Under the pieces are notes generated by a model. That model was not told where the DNA came from, ran no database searches, and was given only the letters and a program-made list of their open reading frames with translations. The translations under genes and the position numbers were made by a program. From positions 290,326-354,325 of the forward strand of contig JAKFUG010000012.1 in the NCBI GenBank assembly GCA_021732785.1: DNA of 64,000 nt, written 5' to 3'. Positions 34,176-42,824 of this stretch are shown in pieces. This DNA is from Planctomycetaceae bacterium (GTDB lineage Bacteria; Planctomycetota; Planctomycetia; Planctomycetales; Planctomycetaceae). The number at the start of each line of letters is the position of its first letter. Position 1 is the stretch's first letter.

Positions 34176-35750
34176 TCACCGCGGATCGGGCGGGTCGAGT
34201 TCTCTCAGATCGTATACCTGAAAGGTCGCGTTGTGGTAGACCGGCGGGAGTTCCATCGGTCCAAGTTTGTCCGTCACGATGTGCGTGATCCCGGTTTGCT
34301 GTCGCAGGGAACGCAACTCCGCGCGGGTGTAGAGGCCGTCTTCCAGGAACACCGTCGTCTGTTTCGTGAGGAGCAGCAACCGGCGATTCCATTCGACAAT
34401 GCCGGGAGCGTCCTGCGGGCAATCCTTGAACGTCACGTACTCCGGCCGCTCCGCAAACCACTTGAATGTCCAACTGTAATGCGGCGTGTGGACCAGCACA
34501 TCCGGCGGCGTGTTCGCCTTCATCCATGCACAAACATCCCGCCAATGAGGATCATGCACGAACGCATAACGCTCCGCCTGAGCCGCCGTGTGGGCCTGCC
34601 AGAGAGAACCGCCGAAGAGCATCGCGGCGAGGAACATTAGCCACTGCGATCGGAGTGATCTCCCCCCTCTCGCTATGAAATACGAAATGGATTGCCATGC
34701 GACGATTGCGGGCAACAGCGCGTCGGCCAACCGGAACGGATAGAACTTTAACAGGTGCATCCGCCACTCGAAGCCTGTCATCAGCTTGGCGGGACGCGGC
34801 CCATAACCGACAAGCAGTCCACAAATCGCAAACAGCAGCGACGCGGCGACAATCCCATGCAGCCACCCCCAACCAGCCGTGCGCGGTCCCCGTACGATAC
34901 AGATGATCCACACGATGCCCAGCACCGCATACCCGGCATACGCGCGCGTGGGGAACATCATCGGATCGAGATGATGATTCAGCCGGTAGAACACTTGCAG
35001 ATACGTCCCGGCGTAACGGGCGTTCGCATTGACCGGCGCGAGCACGAGTTGCAATGCGGGAATTAACCCCGGTGCTGCCAGGATCAACATCAGCACAGCC
35101 GCGGTGATCACCGTGACCCACGACGGCAGCGGCGCAATGCGGCGGAGCCATATTCCCATCGCCGCAAAACCGGTGGCGAGTAACCCCCACAGCCCGACCA
35201 CCGGATGAAACGCGATGGCGACGCCGATGGCCGCCGCGCTGGTCAACCACTGGTCATCGACCAGTTTTGCCCACGCAAACATCAGCAGGCCGTAGGTGAT
35301 CACCTTGCTTTCAACACCGCCAATCAGCCATTCCCCGGACCAGTTCCCCACGGTTTGCAGTGTGAGAAAGAGCCACGCGGACACGATTCCCGCCCAAGGC
35401 ACCGCGGTCAACCGCCGGGCGAGCGTCGTCCAGCCTCCCGCTAACACGGCGAGCGAAATCACGCGGCCCATCCAAGCGGTCATCGGTAGCGAACACCACG
35501 TCGTGAACCATCCCAGCGTCCAGAAGAAGACGACATGCGCGTCGACCGATTCCAGAAACATGTCCCCGGCACACCACGCGGGCTGCCAGAAGTGCCTGGC
35601 TTTGGCGAGATAGTGCGGCTCATTCAACGCCGGTACCGGGGCGGCGATGGCCGAGTAGAGCAGGAAGCTGGCCCACACCAGCGCAGCGTCGAACCACCCG
35701 GATCGAGGGACGTTCGCGGTCTGGTGATCCGCGGGGAGTGCAGGTGGCAC
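34176..35750 (-). CDS. Polytopic membrane protein (DUF6798-like)
   Basis: A 524-residue protein with about ten to twelve helices and a soluble C-terminal domain of ~130 residues (RYAFVHDPHWRDVCAWMKAN ... VYDLRELDPPDPR). The PAPALNEPHYLAKARHFW loop after helix 1 and the C-terminal part resemble membrane glycosyltransferase-like proteins common in planctomycetes and annotated DUF6798; catalytic residues are not proven. GTG start with GGGAG 5-6 bp upstream. The Lys/Ala-rich gene lies upstream on the same strand. Confidence 0.65.
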   Translation of the reverse strand: MPPALPADHQTANVPRSGWFDAALVWASFLLYSAIAAPVPALNEPHYLAKARHFWQPAWCAGDMFLESVDAHVVFFWTLGWFTTWCSLPMTAWMGRVISLAVLAGGWTTLARRLTAVPWAGIVSAWLFLTLQTVGNWSGEWLIGGVESKVITYGLLMFAWAKLVDDQWLTSAAAIGVAIAFHPVVGLWGLLATGFAAMGIWLRRIAPLPSWVTVITAAVLMLILAAPGLIPALQLVLAPVNANARYAGTYLQVFYRLNHHLDPMMFPTRAYAGYAVLGIVWIICIVRGPRTAGWGWLHGIVAASLLFAICGLLVGYGPRPAKLMTGFEWRMHLLKFYPFRLADALLPAIVAWQSISYFIARGGRSLRSQWLMFLAAMLFGGSLWQAHTAAQAERYAFVHDPHWRDVCAWMKANTPPDVLVHTPHYSWTFKWFAERPEYVTFKDCPQDAPGIVEWNRRLLLLTKQTTVFLEDGLYTRAELRSLRQQTGITHIVTDKLGPMELPPVYHNATFQVYDLRELDPPDPR

Positions 35751-35811
35751 GGCGGCTCCCTTGGGGTTCAGAATCTCATCGCCGCCGGGCCGACAAACCG
35801 CACGCGATCAG

Positions 35812-36009
35812 TTACTTGGCTTTCTTCGCCGTCTTCTTGGCGGCTTTTTTGGCAGCCTTTTTCGCGGCTTTCGGAGCGGCAGCTTTTGTCGTTTTCTTGG
35901 CAGCGGCTTTCTTGGCGGGGGCGGCTTTGGCGGCGGCCGTACCGAAAGCGCGATCCCAATTCGACCAGAACTTCGGGTTGGTTCCGGTTCGCACGATCGG
36001 TCCACTCAT
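35812..36009 (-). CDS. Small Lys/Ala-rich protein (histone H1-like tail)
   Basis: A 65-residue protein. The N-terminal 25 residues (MSGPIVRTGTNPKFWSNWDR) form a distinct aromatic block. The rest is almost only Lys and Ala with Pro (AAAKKTTKAAAPKAAKKAAK...), the composition of histone H1/Hc1-like and bacterial SWIM-type DNA-binding tails. Net charge is strongly positive. ATG with GGAG upstream. The N-terminal block looks like a conserved planctomycete motif, but I cannot name a family. A role in binding DNA, RNA or ribosomes is inference from composition. Confidence 0.7.
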   Translation of the reverse strand: MSGPIVRTGTNPKFWSNWDRAFGTAAAKAAPAKKAAAKKTTKAAAPKAAKKAAKKAAKKTAKKAK

Positions 36010-36159
36010 AGGTCATTGTCTCCGCGAGAAGGAAGCAGCACAGCGCCGAGCCGTCATGACTCGACGTGGGTCGGATTCTGTGAATTTGCCCTATCGCTTG
36101 TCAAGGCGTTCGCGCGGGGAATGACGGAGGAGTTTCCGATTCAAGCGGTCACGGTGGCG

Positions 36160-36180
36160 TCCGCAAAGCGCAAGCAGAGG
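36160..36180 (-). repeat. TCCGCAAAGCGCAAGC short repeat
   Basis: The same words in this orientation occur at 61166-61182; the reverse complement (CGCTTGCGATTTGCGGA) is the core of the repeats after groEL2 and other chaperone genes. It lies just after the 3' end of the squalene-cyclase-like gene (minus strand), again a 3'-flank position. Confidence 0.6.
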
Positions 36181-36183
36181 GAG

Positions 36184-37275
36184 TTATTTGAATGCAACCG
36201 TGGGGAGGGCATCGCAGAGACTGAGCGCACGAACGGGGAACGCCGTGCCGCTGTAGGTGATGAAGTGCCAACTGTCGGTGTTGAGCGATCGCGTCCACCA
36301 ACGGCCCGATTCCCGCTGGTTTTTTAACAGCCAGGCAACACCCTGTTGAAGGCGGGGATCGTTCGCGGGGATGCCCGCTTCCCGCAGCACGATGATCGCC
36401 AGCCCCGTTTGATGTCCGTCGCTCGGCGGCGCGGCGAACTCGGGTTCGGCTTTGAGTTTCGCCGCCCGGTTCCCTTTGCCCCATTGCTCCGGGGCACCGA
36501 ACGTTCGGATCGACCATCCGCCATCGGCCTGCTGTTTTTTCCACACGAGCTCGATCAGTTCCTGCTTCTTCTCGGTGGTGAGCAAGTCCGGCATGCGCGT
36601 CGACGCCCACAGAAGGAGCACGCGGCCGTAATCCTGCGGCGGCGTTTCGGTTTGCAGGTATTTTTTGAGCCGGGCCACGCCGGTCTTCAACGATTCGTCG
36701 TTCAGATTCGCGAGCCAACCGGGTGCGGTAGCCACGGCCATCGCGGCGACGGTCGCTTCATGGAAGGCGTCCGATTCGTACGGCGGCCAGCAATCGAGGG
36801 TGCCCCACGTGCCCGTTTCGAGTTGAATCTCGAACATCAGCGCGAGCGCTTGCTTCGTTTCTTCCGACAGCGTGCCGGTGACATGGGCGTCCCATTCGGC
36901 CAGTCCCGCCGCCGTGTAGATCACCTGCGCCGGCCGGATGCTTTTCTTGAGGTCCGCGCGATCGATCGACGCAAGCTGCTTCAGATTGTTGACGGCAAAA
37001 TCACGCACCGCTTCGTTCGGCTTGCCCAGCTTCGGGGTGAGGGCCGGCATGACCGTGAGGTAGGTGCCATTCGTGTGACAACTGAGACACTTGCGGGCCC
37101 CGTTCCAGGCGACGGCCCCCTGTTCGAGATACTTGACGGCGTGATCGAGCGAGAACGTGTCGCGCAGCGGCTCTTCGGCGGTGGCTTGCGGGACGTGAAT
37201 GTCACCGAATTCATACTGATGCGGATCGGCCATCAACGAGGCCGCCATAACCAGATGCAGCACGGTGAATTCCAT
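36184..37275 (-). CDS. Squalene-cyclase-like alpha/alpha toroid with a c-type haem motif
   Basis: A 363-residue protein. A short hydrophobic N-terminus may be a signal. CLSCH at 63-67 is a c-type haem attachment site. The rest reads as repeated QW-like helices (LETGTWGTLDCW, KQQADGGWSIRTFGAPEQWG, RESGRWWTRSLN), the pattern of terpene-cyclase/prenyltransferase toroids, here without the DXDD cyclase motif. So it is probably not a cyclase; a haem-bearing scaffold is more likely. It is the last gene of the ExbB-ExbD-ExbD cluster. ATG 37275 is chosen. Confidence 0.75.
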   Translation of the reverse strand: MEFTVLHLVMAASLMADPHQYEFGDIHVPQATAEEPLRDTFSLDHAVKYLEQGAVAWNGARKCLSCHTNGTYLTVMPALTPKLGKPNEAVRDFAVNNLKQLASIDRADLKKSIRPAQVIYTAAGLAEWDAHVTGTLSEETKQALALMFEIQLETGTWGTLDCWPPYESDAFHEATVAAMAVATAPGWLANLNDESLKTGVARLKKYLQTETPPQDYGRVLLLWASTRMPDLLTTEKKQELIELVWKKQQADGGWSIRTFGAPEQWGKGNRAAKLKAEPEFAAPPSDGHQTGLAIIVLREAGIPANDPRLQQGVAWLLKNQRESGRWWTRSLNTDSWHFITYSGTAFPVRALSLCDALPTVAFK

Positions 37276-37314
37276 GAGCACGTTCTTTCGATACGAGGGC
37301 GGGATCGAAGCCGC

Positions 37315-38355
37315 TCAGGACGCCGAAACGGGCGTCGGCTCTTCGACAGGAGCCGGTTTCGGGGCGGGCGGCGGGGGTTCATCAGCGGCAAGCGGTTCGA
37401 TGCGGAACGGGCTGTCCGACGCTTGCGCATCGAACGGGGTTTCGTTGCCGCCGAAGACACCAAGTTCGGGCAGATTCAACGGGAGCGGTTTGATGGCCGC
37501 ACGTCGCGCCTGGAACGTGGTGTAGGCATAGAACGCCGCGGCACCGAGTAACAACACGATGGCAATGGTGATGTAAAGCCCGGTGTCTGAGGGCGCGGGC
37601 TTGGAACTAACCGGTCCGACCAACCGGGCGCGACCGACCAGCAACGGGGCTCCACGTTTTTTGCCTTCAAAGTCTTCGTACTCCATGATCTTCAGGAAGT
37701 AACCGGCGAAGACGACCTCACCGCTGACATCGGGCCCCGTTTTCAAACCTTCCGGCTTTTCGGGGAACACAACGACATACGGGAACGACTTCGAGTCTTC
37801 CGTCCAGCCCCACATCTCGTAGATTTTTTGCAGGCCGAGTTCGTTGCTGGGGGTGCCATCGTCGTTACGGGGCGTGTCGTACTGCAACACGCGGCGGACG
37901 TGCATGCGAAGCTTCAGCACTTTCCCCTGATACTTTTGCGGCTCTTCCCACACCTGCGAGAACGAGGCATCGGTGATGGCCCGTTTTTCGAGGTCGCGCG
38001 TTTTCTGCGTGCAGGCCCATTCCATGAGCTGCCAGTAAAGCAACATCTCCCGCGGTTTGAGCGGGGCTTTGTTGACGACCAGTTCCAGCTTGGATTGGAA
38101 ACTGGCCAGTTCCGGCGGGTCGAGATCGTTCGGCCCGGGGATCAGCAATTCCTCTTTGACCGTCGCGGCCGGAGCTGGCGTCTTGACCGTCACCACCGCA
38201 GGTTCGGGATCTTCCGCATACCCCAGCCATCGCCAAGTGGCCGGATCGCCCATGCGGGTGTAAAGCATCCACATGACGGCGAGGCCGAACAGCAGCGAGA
38301 TCATCCGGGACGCGGGAATCGACGAGCCGTATGGCCGGGCAACGCGGCGACGCAT
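37315..38355 (-). CDS. Bitopic/two-helix membrane protein, unknown function
   Basis: A 346-residue protein with a helix at ~20-36 (ISLLFGLAVMWMLYTRMG) and another at ~265-285 (GLYITIAIVLLLGAAAFYAY). Between them is a ~220-residue extracytosolic domain (LKLRMHVRRVLQYDTPRNDD ... KIYEMWGWTEDSKSFPYVVV) with OB-like beta character. The cytosolic tail is Pro/Ala-rich. It lies between the exbD genes and the haem/toroid gene and is probably co-transcribed, with a palindrome just upstream. No family name. Confidence 0.65.
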   Translation of the reverse strand: MRRRVARPYGSSIPASRMISLLFGLAVMWMLYTRMGDPATWRWLGYAEDPEPAVVTVKTPAPAATVKEELLIPGPNDLDPPELASFQSKLELVVNKAPLKPREMLLYWQLMEWACTQKTRDLEKRAITDASFSQVWEEPQKYQGKVLKLRMHVRRVLQYDTPRNDDGTPSNELGLQKIYEMWGWTEDSKSFPYVVVFPEKPEGLKTGPDVSGEVVFAGYFLKIMEYEDFEGKKRGAPLLVGRARLVGPVSSKPAPSDTGLYITIAIVLLLGAAAFYAYTTFQARRAAIKPLPLNLPELGVFGGNETPFDAQASDSPFRIEPLAADEPPPPAPKPAPVEEPTPVSAS

Positions 38356-38377
38356 GACGGTCACTCTCCGGTCGATG

Positions 38378-38457
38378 GTAGGGTTTGCCGAGTCTTCGAG
38401 GCGAACCGAAGAATGGGACTCGACCGTGGTTCGCCTCGAAGACTCGGCAAACCCTAC
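38378..38457. repeat. Palindromic element (GTAGGGTTTGCCGAGTCTTC)
   Basis: Perfect 30 bp arms 38378-38407 and 38428-38457 with a 20 bp centre. It lies between exbD2 and the two-helix membrane gene within the presumed operon. Single copy in this window. Confidence 0.93.
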
Positions 38458-38468
38458 GGAGTTCTAAA

Positions 38469-39008
38469 TCAGGGCGCGGCCCCTTCCGGCATTTCGATGA
38501 AGCTGATTCGCTGCAAGAGCTTGCCGTCGGGGAGCTTCTGCTTGGTACACAGATCCACGAGCTTCATCAATTCATCATAGCGCAGGCGGGCATCGACGGA
38601 AAGCTGAATCCGGTCGAACGGAAGCTGGGCTCCGTTGAACACGACTTTCAGCTCTTCGTTGATGCGGGCGAGCAGCACTTTGTTGAGCGCCCCTTTGGAA
38701 ATGGGCCGAGCGCCCATTTTCACCACGTCGGCGTCGCCGCGATCGTTCGCGGTGACGAACAAATTCAGCGTGTTTTCATCGGACGGCTGGGGCCCGTCCC
38801 CCTGACCAGCATTGTTGGGATCAACTTTCTGGGGTTCCTGCGTCACAGCCACGGGCGGCGGCAGGTGCATGCTCAACTGGCCTTCCACCGGGGCCGTTTT
38901 GAAGGTGAGCACGAAGAACGCGAGCATCTGGAACGCCATGTCTAACATTGCGGCCAGATTCAGCTCAACGTTCGCACTCTTTTTCTTCTTTCGATGACGT
39001 CGATGCAC
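38469..39008 (-). CDS. ExbD/TolR family protein 2
   Basis: A 179-residue member of the proton-driven ExbBD/TolQR motor. It has a basic N-terminus (RRHRKKKKSANVELNL), then the single helix with the key Asp (MLDMAFQMLAFFVLTFK), and a periplasmic domain ending KLLQRISFIEMPEGAAP. It starts with GTG 2 bp after the stop of exbD1, so they are coupled. Two different ExbD copies point to a heteromeric motor. Confidence 0.9.
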   Translation of the reverse strand: MHRRHRKKKKSANVELNLAAMLDMAFQMLAFFVLTFKTAPVEGQLSMHLPPPVAVTQEPQKVDPNNAGQGDGPQPSDENTLNLFVTANDRGDADVVKMGARPISKGALNKVLLARINEELKVVFNGAQLPFDRIQLSVDARLRYDELMKLVDLCTKQKLPDGKLLQRISFIEMPEGAAP

Positions 39009-39010
39009 GA

Positions 39011-39463
39011 CTATGGCTCCCGCGTCATGGCGCTGAGGGAAAACTGGCGATACCCCACATCCTGGCAGGTGCGAATGACTTGATTGAGCGTCGCGAACTT
39101 GACGTTCTTGTCCGCCCGCACAATCACCGGCACCGGGAGTTCGCCCCCCTCTTTGAACTCGGTTCCTGCCGCCTGCAGTTGCAGCTTCACGAACCGGGCT
39201 TCCCGTTTAATGAACGGCTCAATTTCGTGCCCGGTCCCTTCGCTGCGAACCTTGCCATCCGAACCGAGATTGATCATCAGCGGTTCGAGCTTCCCCTTCC
39301 AATCGAGCGGGCGCGCGGACCCGAGCACCGGCAGCTTGAGGCTCTGGTCCATCGAAGCCCCTTTGAAATTCGTCACCAGCATGAAGAAGGTGATCAACTG
39401 GAACACGAGGTCCAACATGGGCGTCAGGTTGGGCTCGATACTTTCAGAACTCTGCGCCGACAT
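39011..39463 (-). CDS. ExbD/TolR family protein 1
   Basis: A 150-residue ExbD/TolR. The helix carries the essential Asp in LTPMLDLVFQLITFFMLVTN. The periplasmic domain contains VIVRADKNVKFATLNQVIRT, the family signature. ATG 39463 has GGGGGAA upstream. It lies 72 bp after exbB and directly before exbD2. The partner of this motor (TonB or TolA analogue) is not in this cluster by clear homology. Confidence 0.93.
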   Translation of the reverse strand: MSAQSSESIEPNLTPMLDLVFQLITFFMLVTNFKGASMDQSLKLPVLGSARPLDWKGKLEPLMINLGSDGKVRSEGTGHEIEPFIKREARFVKLQLQAAGTEFKEGGELPVPVIVRADKNVKFATLNQVIRTCQDVGYRQFSLSAMTREP

Positions 39464-39535
39464 CGGCAATTCCCCCGCAGTGGAATGGCAAAGCTTCGAA
39501 CCGGAAACATCCGCGTCGCAAACCGGATGACGTCA

Positions 39536-40387
39536 TCAAGCGGTGGGAGCCGGGGCGGCCGGAGCCGCGGCCGTGGGGGGGGCCTTGCTCTGGGCCGTGG
39601 CATGCACGCGGCGAATGAAATCATCCGCTTTGTTCAGGGCCATCAGGCTGAGCGTCGAGACGCGGTTCTTGAACACGGCGAAGAAGTAAATCGCGGGGAC
39701 CGACAAGGCGACCCCTTCGAACGTAATCAGCAACGCTTCGGAAATCCCCCCGGCGACTTCGCTGGCCTTGATTTGCGTGCCCGACATGGCGATGGTGCCG
39801 AAGCTCGCGATCATCCCTTTCAGCGTGCCGAGCAGCCCGATCATGGGGCCGAGCGACCCGATGACGGCGAGCATGCTGATCCGCTTTTCCATTTCGACGG
39901 TGATGGATTCGCCGAGGCGATCGATCGATTCGCGGGCATCCGCCAGGCCACCCGAAAGAGCCGCCATCCCGGCCGCGATGAGTTGGCCGAGTTCGCTGGT
40001 GTTTTCCTTGGCGAGTTTATAGACGCCGTTGTAATCGCGCTTCTGCAACAGTTGTTCGGCTTGCTCCATCAACTCGGGCGGGCACACCACTTGCTCGCGG
40101 AGTTCGAGGAAGAGTTGCACCACGAGCGCGACGAAGTAGATCGAGATGATCAGCAGGACCGCACCGATCCAGCCGGATGTGTACGCGATCCAGTACAGCG
40201 TGCTTTGCTTTTCCCCGCCCCCTTCGGCCGCGGCTTCCCCGCCTCCCTCTGCGGGAGCCTCGGCGGCGGCTTCCCCTTCCGCTTGAGCCAGGACCGAGAG
40301 CGGCCGCATCATCGTGGAAGCCATGGCCACCATCAGCACCAGCCACAACCACATCGGTGCCCGCGAACGCTTTTCAAGCAAAGGCAT
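39536..40387 (-). CDS. MotA/TolQ/ExbB proton channel family protein
   Basis: A 283-residue protein. It has an N-terminal signal-like helix (APMWLWLVLMVAMASTMM), an Ala/Glu/Gly-rich periplasmic linker (GEAAAEAPAEGGGEAAAEGG), then the ExbB core with three helices. The C-terminal pair carries GSLGPMIGLLGTLKGMI and EALLITFEGVALSVPA. The signal plus linker is typical of planctomycetes. The tail is Ala/Pro-rich. GGGAG upstream of ATG. First gene of exbB-exbD1-exbD2. Confidence 0.93.
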   Translation of the reverse strand: MPLLEKRSRAPMWLWLVLMVAMASTMMRPLSVLAQAEGEAAAEAPAEGGGEAAAEGGGEKQSTLYWIAYTSGWIGAVLLIISIYFVALVVQLFLELREQVVCPPELMEQAEQLLQKRDYNGVYKLAKENTSELGQLIAAGMAALSGGLADARESIDRLGESITVEMEKRISMLAVIGSLGPMIGLLGTLKGMIASFGTIAMSGTQIKASEVAGGISEALLITFEGVALSVPAIYFFAVFKNRVSTLSLMALNKADDFIRRVHATAQSKAPPTAAAPAAPAPTA

Positions 40388-40731
40388 GTCTGACTCCCGG
40401 TCCTTTTGAGAAGTGTGTCGATTGACCATTTGTGCCCGAGGGGCGGCACTGTGCGCGAAGGATAAAATCGAGCCTCTGCGGAAACGGAGCACGCACTCTC
40501 CGATCGCAACGCTTTTTTCAGTCGAAATCAACCGACGCCGATTGGCCCAGTCCTTACCGCGGCCCGCGGGTTCGAGCGGAATCGAACATTTTTGAGCCTT
40601 GATTCATACCGCGCCGAGCGACCGTTGAGAAGTATCCACCGAGACAACCCGACGTTTCTCCGCCGGGTTCGTCGCGAAGTGTGATCAAAAGGCCAGTTTT
40701 TCCCTTTCCGAGCAAGCCCGCCGGTCATCCG
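40388..40731. other. 344 bp gap upstream of exbB
   Basis: No gene or palindrome found. It must carry the promoter of the exbB cluster and the 3' end region of the esterase transcript, both on the minus strand. No promoter could be assigned with confidence. Confidence 0.4.
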
Positions 40732-41673
40732 TCACTTGGCGAGCAGTTTCGCCAGCAGAAAATCTTTCGAATTCGCGAACTTTTCCGATTGGGAAGTCTT
40801 GGGGATTTCCAGGTGACATTCCGCCCCCACGGCGTCGGCTTTTTCTTTCAACTTGACGCCATACACCGGGTGGTGGATGCCGTGCCCGGCGTCTTTCGAG
40901 GGGAGCGTCATGTCCCCGCCGTAGCTCATGTACAGCGGCGGATCGTGCTTGTCGACGTGATTATACGGCGAAAATTCCACGTACAGGGCTTTGTGTTTTT
41001 CGTAGTTTTCCAGCGCCCCTTCCATCGTCGCTTCGCCCACGGCCATGTTGATCATGCGGTGTTTGAGGACGTTCGGTCCCAGCCACGGTTCGATGACTTT
41101 CGGATCAATCGACGTTTGCCCGGCCTGAACCGCGGCGGCACACACCCGCGTCGACTGCTTCAAGACGGGATCCGTGGCGTTGGGGTCGGCGAGATCATCG
41201 TGATAGAGCAGCCACATCGACGTACACGCCCCGGCGCTGCCACCAGTGAGGGCGATGTGATGGGTGTCGATATTCCATTCCGCGGCTTTCGATCGCAGGA
41301 ACTGAATCGCGCGGGCGGCGTCATACACCGGGGCCGGGAGCGGGTTGTCGGGCGTCAGTCGGTAGTTGATCGCCGCACAGGAGATGCCGTTGTCGAGATA
41401 CGGCTTGAAGCGGGCGGTGCTCCCCCCTTTATCGCCCCCCACCCAGCCGCCGCCGTGAATGAAGACGAGCAACGGTCGTGGTCCGTCTCCGTCGGCTTTC
41501 CAGAAGTCGAGAACATTGCGGGCGTGGGGACCGTAGGAGACTTCCGCGGCGGTTGCCGGAATGCGGGCTTCCTCCGCGGCGGCCGCCTTCTTGGCCGCGG
41601 CCTTTTGTTCTTGAGCACTGGCAACACCAGCACCGGTGAGGAGTGTCAGCAGAATCAGCAGCAAACGCGGCAT
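40732..41673 (-). CDS. Secreted alpha/beta hydrolase (BD-FAE/carboxylesterase type)
   Basis: A 313-residue exported esterase. Signal peptide MPRLLLILLTLLTGAGVASA, a Lys/Ala-rich linker, then an alpha/beta hydrolase domain with HGGG (73-76, oxyanion hole), the nucleophile S146 in GGSAGA, and YMSYGGDMTLP with the likely acid before GHGIHHP containing the catalytic His. It is of the esterase/lipase class that includes feruloyl and acetyl-xylan esterases of planctomycetes. Substrate unknown. Confidence 0.85.
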   Translation of the reverse strand: MPRLLLILLTLLTGAGVASAQEQKAAAKKAAAAEEARIPATAAEVSYGPHARNVLDFWKADGDGPRPLLVFIHGGGWVGGDKGGSTARFKPYLDNGISCAAINYRLTPDNPLPAPVYDAARAIQFLRSKAAEWNIDTHHIALTGGSAGACTSMWLLYHDDLADPNATDPVLKQSTRVCAAAVQAGQTSIDPKVIEPWLGPNVLKHRMINMAVGEATMEGALENYEKHKALYVEFSPYNHVDKHDPPLYMSYGGDMTLPSKDAGHGIHHPVYGVKLKEKADAVGAECHLEIPKTSQSEKFANSKDFLLAKLLAK

Positions 41674-41860
41674 AACAGGGCTCCAGGGGGAACATCAACC
41701 GGGTGGCGGAATCGAAGGCGGCAACGTCGCGGTGGCAATTCGTGGTATGTTACCACCGCCGTTCGACCTTTCCCAAGTCTGGCGGCGTGACCGGCACCGG
41801 GACGAATGAGAATTGTGATAAGATCGGTTGATCGTTAGTTGCCCGGCAAAGGATCGAAAC

Positions 41861-42802
41861 ATGGGTTATTCGCGACGAACGGTGTTAAAGCAGATGGGAC
41901 TCGCCGCCTGTTGGGGTGAGTGGGCCCGACAGTGCGGTCATGCCCGGGAACTTGCGGCTCCGCTGGCGTTCGGCTTCAGCCTGTATGGGATGAAGTCGGT
42001 CCCGTTGCCGCGTGCGCTGAAAGCCTGCGCGGAGATTGGTTACAGCGGCGTCGAACTGGCGTGCATGAAAGACTGGCCGTGCGATCCGGACGTGCTCACG
42101 AAAGCCGATCGGACGCAACTCCGCCAGCAACTCACGGACCTCGCGCTCGATCTTCCCTGCCTGATGGACAACCTGACGCTGGTGGTCTCCGAGGCGAAAC
42201 ATCAGGACAACCTGTCGCGGTGGAAGCGGCTGGCCGAGTTGGCACACGACCTGGGCGGCGAGACACCGCCCGTGATTGAAACGGTCTTGGGCGGCAAGCC
42301 CGAGCAATGGCCCGACGTGCGAAAGGCCATGGCGGAGGCCCTTGCCGACTGGGCGAAAGTGGCGGCGGCAGAGAAAGTGGTGATCGCCATCAAGCCGCAT
42401 GCGTTCGGAGCGTTGCACCGCCCGGACGATTGCCTGTGGCTGTTGAATCAAATCAAAAGCCCGTGGGTCAAAGCCGTTTTCGATTACAGCCATTACGAAC
42501 GACAGGGACTCGAACTGAAAGAATGCGTGGATACGCTCATTGCCGAGTCCGTGTTTGTGCATATCAAAGATAATTTGACCACGGACGGCAAAACGGAATT
42601 CGCCTTGCCCGGTGATGGTCCCACGGATTACTCCGCCTACTTCAAACTGCTGCGCAGCAGCGGTTACCGCGGTCCGGTGGTGGTGGAAGTGAGTGCTCAG
42701 GTCTCGGGAAAACCGGGATATAACCCGTTGATAGCGGCGGAGCACTGCTACGAAAAACTCCGCCCGGCCTTCGAACAAGCCGGCACCCGCGTACGGAGTT
42801 AG
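41861..42802 (+). CDS. Tat-exported TIM-barrel protein (sugar phosphate isomerase/epimerase-like)
   Basis: A 313-residue protein. The N-terminus SRRTVLKQMGLA fits a twin-arginine signal. The body follows the AP-endonuclease 2/xylose-isomerase-like barrel: IGYSGVELACMKDWPCDP, IKPHAFGALHRPDD, KAVFDYSHYERQG, ESVFVHIKDN and PVVVEVSAQ, with several metal-ligand His/Asp/Glu positions. This family is highly expanded in planctomycetes. ATG 41861 has AAAGGA upstream; it diverges from the esterase gene. Reaction not known. Confidence 0.85.
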   Translation: MGYSRRTVLKQMGLAACWGEWARQCGHARELAAPLAFGFSLYGMKSVPLPRALKACAEIGYSGVELACMKDWPCDPDVLTKADRTQLRQQLTDLALDLPCLMDNLTLVVSEAKHQDNLSRWKRLAELAHDLGGETPPVIETVLGGKPEQWPDVRKAMAEALADWAKVAAAEKVVIAIKPHAFGALHRPDDCLWLLNQIKSPWVKAVFDYSHYERQGLELKECVDTLIAESVFVHIKDNLTTDGKTEFALPGDGPTDYSAYFKLLRSSGYRGPVVVEVSAQVSGKPGYNPLIAAEHCYEKLRPAFEQAGTRVRS

Positions 42803-42824
42803 AAGCCGTTTCGCACACCCGCGA

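Noticed and set aside
35808..36005. An alternative minus-strand frame over the Lys/Ala-rich gene
   Set aside because: The frame giving MSGPIVRTGT has an ATG with GGAG and a sensible conserved start; the other is Pro/Arg noise.
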